From the NCBI GenBank assembly GCA_017469925.1, contig JAFUFK010000013.1, positions 310,001 to 374,000 of the forward strand: a stretch of DNA of 64,000 bases, in the 5' to 3' direction. Of this stretch, positions 9,089 through 15,476 are shown one piece after another. This stretch comes from Bacteroidaceae bacterium (GTDB lineage: Bacteria > Bacteroidota > Bacteroidia > Bacteroidales > Bacteroidaceae). Under the pieces are notes generated by a model. That model saw only the letters and a program-made list of their open reading frames with translations, was not told the origin of the DNA and did no database searches. The position numbers were made by a program, and so were the translations under genes. The first letter of the stretch is position 1; every line of letters starts with the position of its first letter.

Positions 9089-9723
9089 AACACCCCGCCG
9101 TGCTCCTGCTGACGCTCTGTCTCGTCGGGTTGGCCAAGGGTCAGCCGGCGGACACATGCTTCACCGCGAGCCTGGTGCCCGACTCCGTCTTCCGCCTGAT
9201 GCAGGGCAGGAGTTACCCCCAGGGCTGTCCCATCGCACGCAGCGAACTGCGCCTCCTCCGCCTCTCGTACCGCGACGAGCAGGGCAGGACCCAACAGGGG
9301 GAGATGGTCTGCAACGTGCAAATTGCAAAGGACCTTATCGACATCTTCCGCCAACTCTGGCTGGCCGACTACCGGCTGGGGCGCATGCGGCTCATCGACC
9401 ACTACGAGGCCGACGACGAGCGCTCGATGGCGGACAACAATACGTCGTGCTTCTGCTACCGCACCATCGCGGGCTCGAGGACCATCTCGAAGCACGGCCG
9501 CGGCCTGGCCGTCGATGTCAACCCCCTCTACAACCCCTACGTCAAGGGGACGCACGTCGCTCCGCGGGCGGGCCGGAAGTGGGCCTTCCGACGTGGCGAG
9601 CGCAAGGACATTCCCCAGAAGATTGACCACCAGGACCTCCTCTACCGGCTCTTCCGCCAACACGGATTCCGATGGGGAGGCGACTGGCGATATAGTAAAG
9701 ACTATCAACACTTTGAGCGATGA
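9085..9723 (+). CDS. Secreted M15-like D-alanyl-D-alanine carboxypeptidase-family protein
   Basis: A 212-residue exported protein; ATG 9085 overlaps the previous stop and starts a signal peptide ([20 protein letters not shown]). The C-terminal half is a metallopeptidase M15-type domain. SKHGRGLAVDVNP carries the His and Asp zinc ligands and DYQHFE the last His. FRQLWLADYRLGRMRLIDHYEADDERSMADNNTS fits the family's N-terminal half. M15 enzymes cut D-amino-acid peptide bonds in peptidoglycan stem peptides. A heptad-like repeat at 9310-9330 encodes CNVQIAKD. The 3' end overlaps the next gene by four bases. Substrate is inferred from family. Confidence 0.87.
   Translation: MKHPAVLLLTLCLVGLAKGQPADTCFTASLVPDSVFRLMQGRSYPQGCPIARSELRLLRLSYRDEQGRTQQGEMVCNVQIAKDLIDIFRQLWLADYRLGRMRLIDHYEADDERSMADNNTSCFCYRTIAGSRTISKHGRGLAVDVNPLYNPYVKGTHVAPRAGRKWAFRRGERKDIPQKIDHQDLLYRLFRQHGFRWGGDWRYSKDYQHFER
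9310..9330 (+). repeat. Degenerate TGCAAAN heptad repeat inside the M15-like gene
   Basis: Units TGCAACG, TGCAAAT and TGCAAAG follow one another in frame and encode CNVQIAK. Confidence 0.7.
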
Positions 9724-10796
9724 GAGGCGAAGCCTTGCTTGAACTCCTACGGGTGGCACTGGGCACGCGCCCCGACCTGTCCCGACGACCCACGGCCGAG
9801 TTGTGGGCCGAACTCTACGACGAGGCCAAGCGACAGAGCGTCCTGGGCGTTTGCCTGGAGGCCGTCAGCCACGACGGAGGGCAGTGGGCCGACCAGCGTG
9901 GAATGCCCATCGAACTGAAGTTGCGCTGGATTGGGCGCGGCGAACAGATAGCCGACGAGAACCGCCTGCTCAACCGCCAGTGCCAACAACTGACGCAGAA
10001 ACTTGCCCAGTCGGGCCGATGGAACTGCATCCTGAAAGGGCAGGGCCTGGCACGCCTCTATCCCCATCCCGAGTGGCGCCAGTCGGGCGACATCGACGTG
10101 TGGGTACCGGGCCCCCGGCGCCAACTGGTGGAGATGACCCGCCGCGTGACGGGCCGTCGCGAGGAGGTGACCTACCACCATACCGACTTCCGCGTCTTCG
10201 ACGAGACGCCGGTGGAGTTGCACTTCACCCCTTCGTGGATGTTCAACCCCCGTTACAACCGACGCCTGCAACGCTGGTTCCAGAAGCACCGGCAGACCGA
10301 GCGGGGTGGGGACTTCCCCGTGCCGACGCGGGAGTTCAACCGCCTGTTCGTCCTGCTCCACATCTTCCGCCACGTCTTCGACGAGGGCGTGGGCCTGCGC
10401 CAGATTATCGACTACTTCTTTGTCCTTAGGGACCTTAAGGACTCTAAGGACCTTAAAGATTCTGAGAACCTTAGGGACTTGGGGCTGCTGCGCTTTGCCC
10501 GCGGACTGATGTGGCTGATGGGTGAGGCGCTGGCGATGCCGCGCGAGTGGATGGTGGCCGAGCCCGACGAACGGCTGGGCCGCTGGCTCTTGGAGGAGGT
10601 GATGGAGGCGGGCAACTTCGGCCGCTACGACCGGCGCAACGAGGGCATCCGTCACGACAGCCCCCGGCTGGTGCGCCTCAGGTGGCGACTGCGCACGTCG
10701 GTGCGCCGCATCTGGTACTTCCCGAGCGAGGCCCTGTGGGAGGTGCCCTGGCGCGTCTGGCAATACCTGTGGCGCTGGCGCAACGGCTACTTGTGA
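9720..10796 (+). CDS. Uncharacterised nucleotidyltransferase-family protein (NTP_transf_5 type)
   Basis: A 358-residue protein with the helical N-terminus and core typical of the NTP_transf_5 family. Seen: CILKGQGLARLYPHP, then SGDIDVWVPG, the Asp-x-Asp metal pair of the polymerase-beta superfamily, and later HIFRHVFDEGVGLRQIIDYFFVL. Members often sit in polysaccharide or lipid-linked sugar loci and their reaction is not established. A run of six nine-base repeats (10424-10477) inserts an acidic/basic LRDLKDSKDLKDSENLRDL segment after DYFFV. It is the last gene of the overlapped run. Membership is fairly sure; function is unknown. Confidence 0.8.
   Translation: MRGEALLELLRVALGTRPDLSRRPTAELWAELYDEAKRQSVLGVCLEAVSHDGGQWADQRGMPIELKLRWIGRGEQIADENRLLNRQCQQLTQKLAQSGRWNCILKGQGLARLYPHPEWRQSGDIDVWVPGPRRQLVEMTRRVTGRREEVTYHHTDFRVFDETPVELHFTPSWMFNPRYNRRLQRWFQKHRQTERGGDFPVPTREFNRLFVLLHIFRHVFDEGVGLRQIIDYFFVLRDLKDSKDLKDSENLRDLGLLRFARGLMWLMGEALAMPREWMVAEPDERLGRWLLEEVMEAGNFGRYDRRNEGIRHDSPRLVRLRWRLRTSVRRIWYFPSEALWEVPWRVWQYLWRWRNGYL
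10424..10477 (+). repeat. Nine-base tandem repeat (CCTTAAGGA type), six copies, in frame
   Basis: Six consecutive nonamers: CCTTAGGGA, CCTTAAGGA, CTCTAAGGA, CCTTAAAGA, TTCTGAGAA, CCTTAGGGA. They encode a three-residue periodic peptide of L/S-K/R-D type inside the NTP_transf_5 gene. Confidence 0.9.
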
Positions 10797-10807
10797 CGCG
10801 TCCGTCC

Positions 10808-10828
10808 TGCAAAGTGCAAAGTGCAAAG
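10808..10828 (+). repeat. TGCAAAG heptad repeat, three exact copies, intergenic
   Basis: Lies in the 75-base gap between the NTP_transf_5 gene and glnN. Identical unit to the one inside the GT26 gene 2.2 kb upstream. Confidence 0.95.
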
Positions 10829-10871
10829 TCACACACCCCGAATAACGTAATAACGCAAACTGAACTGAGAT

Positions 10872-13064
10872 ATGTCATCAACACTGAGATTCCAAGTCGT
10901 GGGCGAGGCCTTCAAGCGCAAGCCCGTAGAGATTCCCAACCGAGTAGAGCGCCCCAGCGAGTACTTTGGCCGCTACGTCTTCAACCGGCAGAAGATGCAG
11001 CACTACCTGCCGCAGGACGTCTATGAGCGCATGGCGGAGGTCATGGAGGGGCAGCGCCAACTCGACCTCGCGACGGCCGACCAGGTGGCCGAGGGCATGA
11101 AGCGCTGGGCCATGAGCCTGGGCGTGACGCACTGCACCCACTGGTTCCAACCCCTCACCGAGGGCACGGCGGAGAAGCACGACGGATTCGTCGTACACGA
11201 CGGACGGGGCGGCATGATAGAGGAGTTTACGGGCAAGGAACTCGTGCAGCAGGAACCCGACGCCAGCAGTTTCCCCTCGGGTGGCATCCGCTCTACGTTC
11301 GAGGCCCGCGGCTACTCGGCCTGGGACCCCGCGAGTCCCGTCTTCGTCATCGGCGACACGCTGATGATTCCCACCGTCTTCATCTCCTACACGGGCGAGG
11401 CACTCGACTACAAAGCCCCCCTGAAGAAGGCCCTGAAGGCCGTGGGCGAGGCTGCCCTGCGCGTGGCGCGATACTTCTATCCCGACGTGTCGAAGGTCGT
11501 CTCCAACCTGGGTTGGGAACAGGAGTACTTCCTCGTCGATGAGGGCATGTACGCCGCACGTCCCGACCTGCTGATGACGGGGCGCACGCTGATGGGGCAC
11601 GACTCGGCACGCAACCAGCAGATGGACGACCATTACTTCGGCTCCATCCCGCGCCGCGTGGCGGCCTTCATGAAGGACCTGGAGATGCAGGCCCTGGAAC
11701 TGGGCATACCCTGCAAGACGCGCCACAACGAGGTGGCTCCCAACCAGTTCGAACTGGCGCCCATCTACGAGGAGACCAACCTGGCCATCGACCACAACAT
11801 GCTCATGATGTCGCTCATGCGCCGCGTGGCCCGCAAGCACGGCTTCCGCTGCCTGCTGCACGAGAAGCCCTTCGCCGGCATCAACGGAAGCGGAAAACAC
11901 AACAACTGGAGCCTGGCCACCGACACGGGCATCCTGCTCCACGGCCCCGGGCGTACGCCGGAGGACAACCTCCGATTCGTGGTCTTCATCGTCGAGACGC
12001 TGATGGGCGTCTATCGCCACAACGGACTCCTGAAGGGCAGCATCATCTCGGCCACCAACGCCCACCGACTCGGGGCCAACGAGGCTCCGCCAGCCATCAT
12101 CTCGTCGTTCCTGGGCAAGCAACTGACCGACCTGCTGACGGCCCTCGAGGAGAGCGACGACGACCAACTCTTCAACCTGAAGGGGAAGAAGTCGATGCGA
12201 CTGGACATTCCCCAGGTGCCCGAACTCCTGCTCGACAACACCGACCGCAACCGCACCTCGCCCTTCGCCTTCACGGGCAACCGATTCGAGTTCCGCGCCG
12301 TGGGTTCGTCGGCCAACTGCGCCGCCGCCATGATTGTCCTGAACTCGGCCGTGGCCGAGGCGCTGACCGACTTCGCCGAGCGCGTAGAGGCCCTTATCGC
12401 CGGGGGCATGCCACGCATGAAGGCCATACTGAAGGTGGTGCGCGACGACATCAAGACCTGCAAGCCCATCCACTTCGAGGGCAACGGCTACAGCGACGAG
12501 TGGAAGCGCGAGGCCGAACGCCGCGGACTGGACGTCGAGCAGTCGGCACCGCGCATGTTCCTCCAGTACCTGGCACCCGCGTCGGTCGAGATGTTCCGCC
12601 GCACGGGCGTGCTCACGGAGGCCGAACTGGTGGCGCGCACCGACATCAAACTGGAGACCTACGTCAAGAAGGTGCAGATAGAGGGCCGCGTGCTGAACGA
12701 CCTCTGCCTCAACCACATCATCCCCGTGGCCACACGCTACCAGAGCCAACTGATAGACAACGTGCACAAACTGCGCGACATACTGCCCGCGGCCGAGGCC
12801 GACAGCCTGAGCACGAACAACATACGCCTGATTAGGCTCATCGGCGAGCACACGTCGTTCATTGCCGCACACGTGGAGGTGCTGACCGAGGCGCGCCGCG
12901 TGGCCAACCGCATCGAGGACACCACGCGCAGGGCCCTGGCCTACTACGAGACGGTGGTGCCCCTGCTGGAGGAAATCCGCTACCACGTGGATAAGTTGGA
13001 GCTCATCGTCGATGACGAACTATGGCCCCTGCCGAAATATCGTGAAATGCTATTCATCCGCTAA
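10872..13064 (+). CDS. glnN: Glutamine synthetase type III
   Basis: A 730-residue protein, the expected length of GSIII, the form typical of Bacteroidota. It makes glutamine from glutamate, ammonia and ATP in the cytosol. Diagnostic stretches: the GSIII-specific N-terminus (EYFGRYVFNRQKMQHYLP), the metal/substrate segments WEQEYFLVDEGMYAARPDL and KTRHNEVAPNQFELAPIYEE, the ATP/glutamate region LLHEKPFAGINGSGKHNNWSL, and NRTSPFAFTGNRFEFRAVGSS. The C-terminal helical GSIII domain (residues ~600-730) is complete. A heptad repeat lies just upstream; no clear promoter was seen in the gap, so it may be co-transcribed with the run before it. Very GC-rich coding. Confidence 0.97.
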   Translation: MSSTLRFQVVGEAFKRKPVEIPNRVERPSEYFGRYVFNRQKMQHYLPQDVYERMAEVMEGQRQLDLATADQVAEGMKRWAMSLGVTHCTHWFQPLTEGTAEKHDGFVVHDGRGGMIEEFTGKELVQQEPDASSFPSGGIRSTFEARGYSAWDPASPVFVIGDTLMIPTVFISYTGEALDYKAPLKKALKAVGEAALRVARYFYPDVSKVVSNLGWEQEYFLVDEGMYAARPDLLMTGRTLMGHDSARNQQMDDHYFGSIPRRVAAFMKDLEMQALELGIPCKTRHNEVAPNQFELAPIYEETNLAIDHNMLMMSLMRRVARKHGFRCLLHEKPFAGINGSGKHNNWSLATDTGILLHGPGRTPEDNLRFVVFIVETLMGVYRHNGLLKGSIISATNAHRLGANEAPPAIISSFLGKQLTDLLTALEESDDDQLFNLKGKKSMRLDIPQVPELLLDNTDRNRTSPFAFTGNRFEFRAVGSSANCAAAMIVLNSAVAEALTDFAERVEALIAGGMPRMKAILKVVRDDIKTCKPIHFEGNGYSDEWKREAERRGLDVEQSAPRMFLQYLAPASVEMFRRTGVLTEAELVARTDIKLETYVKKVQIEGRVLNDLCLNHIIPVATRYQSQLIDNVHKLRDILPAAEADSLSTNNIRLIRLIGEHTSFIAAHVEVLTEARRVANRIEDTTRRALAYYETVVPLLEEIRYHVDKLELIVDDELWPLPKYREMLFIR

Positions 13065-13068
13065 CGCA

Positions 13069-13101
13069 GGGTTGGGCACCCCTTCCCTTATAACCCAACC
13101 C
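13069..13101. terminator. Hairpin downstream of glnN
   Basis: GGGTTGGG at 13069-13076 pairs with CCCAACCC at 13094-13101. There is no T run on the plus strand, so its role as a glnN terminator is uncertain. It also lies just downstream of the leftward promoter at 13113-13144 and could fold in that transcript. Confidence 0.5.
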
Positions 13102-13112
13102 CAAGAGTAGCG

Positions 13113-13144
13113 CAAAGATACGAAATAAAGGCGACATAGGCAAA
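13113..13144 (-). promoter_or_regulatory. Leftward promoter pointing antisense into glnN
   Basis: On the minus strand TTTG (13144-13141) and TATCTTTG (13120-13113) are 20 bases apart, a full match to the Bacteroidota promoter. It lies after the terminator of the HU-like gene and before the 3' end of glnN, with no recognisable gene to transcribe. Confidence 0.65.
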
Positions 13145-13146
13145 TC

Positions 13147-13167
13147 TGCAAACTGCAAAGTGCAAAA
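13147..13167 (+). repeat. TGCAAAN heptad repeat, three copies
   Basis: Units TGCAAAC, TGCAAAG and TGCAAAA in tandem. The last unit runs into the A tract that forms the T run of the terminator on the other strand. Confidence 0.85.
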
Positions 13168-13195
13168 AAAAATCCCTCCCCATTACGGGGGAGGG
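13164..13195 (-). terminator. Rho-independent terminator of the HU-like gene
   Basis: Read leftward, CCCTCCCC and GGGGAGGG form a hairpin followed by a run of nine T. It lies about 35 bases after the stop of the HU-like gene. Confidence 0.85.
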
Positions 13196-13229
13196 ACATA
13201 GGGAGAGGGTCCCAGATAGGGAGAGGGTC

Positions 13230-13775
13230 TTAGGGCGTAACGTCTCCCGGGTCGCCCGAGCCCGAGCCGCCCTGTGAGGAGTCGTCCTGCGAGGAGTCGG
13301 CAGAGCCCATCTCTTCGTTCAGGGCCAGTTTCTCCGCCTTCTTGGCCGCAGCCTGGGAGAGGCGCGTAGCCACGTAGTCGTACTCCATGTTCGTGTTCAG
13401 GGCCGTCTTCACGGCCTCGTCGGCGTTGAAGGTCAGGTTGACCTTCGTAATCAGGCTGGGCGAGAACTTGTCGCTGTCCTCCACGCCCTCGCTGGAGAGC
13501 GATACGCCGAACTTGCCCAGTCCGTCCAGCTTCACGCCGTAGCCGGCACGCAGCATCTCGATGACGCACTCCACGGCGTCGGTCAGCACACCGTAGATGG
13601 TGCCTGCGGAGAAGGAACTGCCGTGTTCGCGAACGTGCTTGGCCAGCAGGGGCAGGTCGATGGTTTCGTACTGTTGGGCGCAGGGATAGACCTTCATGGC
13701 GCTGTCCTGCTCACTGGGGTTGGCCCGACGGAGGCCGAGGCTGTAGGGGATGTGTCCCACGATTTTGTTTGCCAT
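13230..13775 (-). CDS. HU-like DNA-binding protein (HU-HIG type) with acidic Ser/Gly tail
   Basis: A 181-residue protein of the HU/IHF superfamily. After an N-terminal arm (MANKIVGHIPYSLGLRRANP), residues ~40-120 show the fold: LPLLAKHVREHGSSFSAGTIYGVLTDAVECVIEMLRAGYGVKLDGLGKFGVSL, with the usual G-hydrophobic-G-hydrophobic-F pattern. The tail (SADSSQDDSSQGGSGSGDPGD) is disordered and acidic. Bacteroidota carry many such genes near VirE_N/DUF3987 genes and polysaccharide loci; their role is not established. It has a good promoter (13892-13922) and terminator, so it is its own transcription unit. Confidence 0.85.
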   Translation of the reverse strand: MANKIVGHIPYSLGLRRANPSEQDSAMKVYPCAQQYETIDLPLLAKHVREHGSSFSAGTIYGVLTDAVECVIEMLRAGYGVKLDGLGKFGVSLSSEGVEDSDKFSPSLITKVNLTFNADEAVKTALNTNMEYDYVATRLSQAAAKKAEKLALNEEMGSADSSQDDSSQGGSGSGDPGDVTP

Positions 13776-13790
13776 TGTTGTAAGGGTTTA

Positions 13791-13820
13791 AAGGGTTAAA
13801 GGTTAAGGGTTAAAGGGTTG
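13791..13820. repeat. TTAAGGG-type tandem repeat upstream of the HU-like gene
   Basis: Units of 7-8 bases (AAGGGTTT, AAAGGGTT, AAAGGTT, AAGGGTT, AAAGGGTT) lie in the 5' leader of the HU-like gene, between its promoter and start codon. Confidence 0.75.
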
Positions 13821-13891
13821 TGGACTTCGGGCGCCGGGTAGGCGAGGCGTTGGCCACCGTCTCGCGGGCCGCAGGGCCTTGGCTCACGATA

Positions 13892-13922
13892 CAAAGGTAC
13901 TAACTCCCCGCGACGTGGCAAA
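13892..13922 (-). promoter_or_regulatory. Promoter of the HU-like gene
   Basis: Minus-strand TTTG (13922-13919) and TACCTTTG (13899-13892), 19 bases apart. The leader of about 110 bases is long and holds the TTAAGGG repeats. The promoter overlaps a strong bulged hairpin. Confidence 0.75.
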
Positions 13923-13936
13923 GCGCCACGGGGAGT
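13903..13936. terminator. Bulged GC-rich hairpin between two minus-strand genes
   Basis: ACTCCC pairs with GGGAGT and CGTGGC with GCCACG around an AAAGC loop, with a five-base bulge on one side. It follows the upstream gene's stop by 38 bases and covers the -33 element of the HU-like gene, so it may act as a terminator, a regulator of that promoter, or both. Confidence 0.55.
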
Positions 13937-13973
13937 GTCAAGTAGGGTAAAGAATCGGCCTGGGGCGCAGGCT

Positions 13974-14555
13974 TTACGCCTGCCCGGTGAGGTAGGGCAG
14001 GGCGGCTCGGGCGACGGCCGTGTGGCGGCGGTACTTGTCGGGCTTGGTTCCCGCGGGGTCCCACTTCGGGAAGCGGCCGTGTGTATTCCACCAGGCACCG
14101 TGGAGGTCCTGCTTCACGGGCTGGGGTGCCGTGGGGCAGACTTGGGCAATGAGCCGGCACAACTCGGTCGGCTGCACCTGGTAGCCCAACTCCTGAGCCA
14201 CCTGGAGCAGAGCCCACCAGTCGGCCTTCCTCTTTACCGTGCTGGCGCAGGCGCGTATGGCGCACTCCAGCCCCTCCTGGGAGCGAATGGGGGCGGCCGC
14301 GCGGCAGCAACGTGCGAGGGCGTGCTCCAGTTCGAGGGCATGGCGCACACACTTCCTGACGATGATCCAGGCTTCGTCAGCTTCGTGCTCCAAGCTGTCA
14401 TAGAGGCCGGGGGGTAGGGAAGCGGGCTCCTTTTCCTCCTTTTTCCACTGGTTGGATGCTTCGTTGCGCAGGTTAGTTACTCGCTCCCAAAGAGCGTTCA
14501 TCTGGGAGTCGTCTCCCTGGTTCAGCTTTTGGCTGAGGTTGTTTTCAGTTACCAT
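13974..14555 (-). CDS. Hypothetical protein beside VirE_N/DUF3987 genes
   Basis: A 193-residue protein I do not recognise. ATG 14555 is preferred (MVTENNLSQKLNQGDDS); the longer form would use TTG. It is mostly helical, cysteine- and tryptophan-containing, with LYDSLEHEADEAWIIVRKCVRHALELEHALARCCRAA and WWALLQVAQELGYQVQPTELCRLI. There is no signal peptide or membrane segment. The tail has WWNTHGRFPKWDPAGTKPDKYRRHTAVARAALPYL, which resembles a recurring C-terminal pattern of small accessory proteins. It is divergent from the VirE_N gene and upstream of the HU-like gene. The conserved Trp and basic residues suggest nucleic-acid or protein binding, but that is speculation. Confidence 0.65.
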   Translation of the reverse strand: MVTENNLSQKLNQGDDSQMNALWERVTNLRNEASNQWKKEEKEPASLPPGLYDSLEHEADEAWIIVRKCVRHALELEHALARCCRAAAPIRSQEGLECAIRACASTVKRKADWWALLQVAQELGYQVQPTELCRLIAQVCPTAPQPVKQDLHGAWWNTHGRFPKWDPAGTKPDKYRRHTAVARAALPYLTGQA

Positions 14556-14684
14556 CACAAACAATTTTTAAGGGTTCAACATAGCGGACGAAACCCCGTC
14601 TGGGGTTTACCCGCGGAATTGTGTGGTAACTATATATAAGATAATAGGCGGGGGAAAATCAAGGGCAAGGTTGCAACCTATATT

Positions 14685-14705
14685 CTTTGCACTTTGCAAT
14701 TTGCA
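14685..14705 (-). repeat. TGCAAAG/TGCAAAT heptad repeat on the minus strand
   Basis: CTTTGCA, CTTTGCA and ATTTGCA in tandem as read on the plus strand, lying in the AT-rich intergenic region. Confidence 0.8.
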
Positions 14706-14790
14706 AAACGCGAACCTCAGCACTCCATATTTTTATATATATAAAATATTAATATATTATATATATAAGCCAATACAATAGGGTACACCA

Positions 14791-14810
14791 TTGCACTGCA
14801 AACTGCAAAA
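14791..14810 (+). repeat. TGCAAAC/TGCAAAA heptad repeat
   Basis: A partial TTGCAC unit followed by TGCAAAC and TGCAAAA, 90 bases from the oppositely oriented patch. Confidence 0.75.
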
Positions 14811-14876
14811 CTACCAGCCCCGTAAAGGGGTAGGGCACCCCCTGCCCCTTTACCATCCTTGACGGGCGGACTTTTC

Positions 14877-14908
14877 TTTGGCGGACTCGTGGGAAGGGCG
14901 TAACTTTG
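14877..14908 (+). promoter_or_regulatory. Promoter of the VirE_N-DUF3987 pair
   Basis: TTTG at 14877-14880 and TAACTTTG at 14901-14908, 20 bases apart. The start codon at 14959 leaves a leader of about 45 bases. Confidence 0.85.
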
Positions 14909-14958
14909 CAGCATCGAAGTCGCGACTCGATGATTGTCAAACCCATAAACGTAAAGAT

Positions 14959-15468
14959 ATGGACAAAGAAAAGTTTTACGACGTAGATTACGTCTTCAAC
15001 GCCTACCGGGCGGAGACCCATCCCGTAGGCTCGGCCGACACGCTGCGGCACATCATGGCCCAACTGCCCACCGACCGCACTCGGCTGCGCCAACTGAAGA
15101 ACCTCGGAGAGTTGCCCGCCGTGACCTGGTGCGCCTCGTTCAGCGACCACCGCCGCCACCTCGCCTCGGCCCAGTCCTCGGGTCTCTTCTGTCAGGACAT
15201 CGACCACGTGGGGCCCGCGCGCCAGTACTATCAGCAGCACTTCGCCGGACGCGAGGACGAACTGGACATCCTCCTGGCCCACATCAGCCCCGGCGGAGAG
15301 GGACTGCACGTGGTGGCCCTGTGCCAACCCCAGTTCTCGACCATCGCCCAGAACCAGGCATGGCTCGCCGGCGAGACCGGCACGACGTACGACGCCCAGT
15401 GCCACGACCTCTCGCGCATGTTCTACCTGTCCACGGCAGAGGACATATTGTTTAACGACTTATTCTGA
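14959..15468 (+). CDS. VirE_N / BT4734-like N-terminal domain protein (stand-alone)
   Basis: A 169-residue protein; ATG 14959 lies downstream of the promoter, so the longer in-frame form is excluded. Residues 1-70 (DKEKFYDVDYVFNAYRAETHPVGSADTLRHIMAQLPTDRTRLRQLKNLGELPAVTWCASFS) resemble the start of the BT4734-like/VirE_N domain, which in many Bacteroidota is fused in front of a DUF3987 ATPase. The rest has LDILLAHISPGGEGLHVVALCQP, matching the primase-like fold reported for this domain. Here the domain is encoded alone and the ATPase follows after eight bases. The family's function is unproven; a replication or phage-related role is often suggested. Confidence 0.7.
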   Translation: MDKEKFYDVDYVFNAYRAETHPVGSADTLRHIMAQLPTDRTRLRQLKNLGELPAVTWCASFSDHRRHLASAQSSGLFCQDIDHVGPARQYYQQHFAGREDELDILLAHISPGGEGLHVVALCQPQFSTIAQNQAWLAGETGTTYDAQCHDLSRMFYLSTAEDILFNDLF

Positions 15469-15476
15469 CGACAGAG

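Larger units (their letters stand above)
14556..14876. other. Intergenic AT-rich stretch with repeats
   Basis: About 320 bases between divergent genes. Contents: a short perfect hairpin (AAACCCC/GGGGTTT near 14592-14609), an AT-rich tract around 14715-14770 made largely of TATATA, and two heptad-repeat patches. No coding potential seen. Confidence 0.6.

Noticed and set aside
10878-12986. A 702-codon open frame on the minus strand opposite glnN
   Set aside because: It mirrors a very GC-rich real gene, has no recognisable domain and low-complexity His/Val/Leu composition. Long antisense frames are expected in such DNA. The leftward promoter at 13113-13144 does not rescue it, since there is no plausible start or family.
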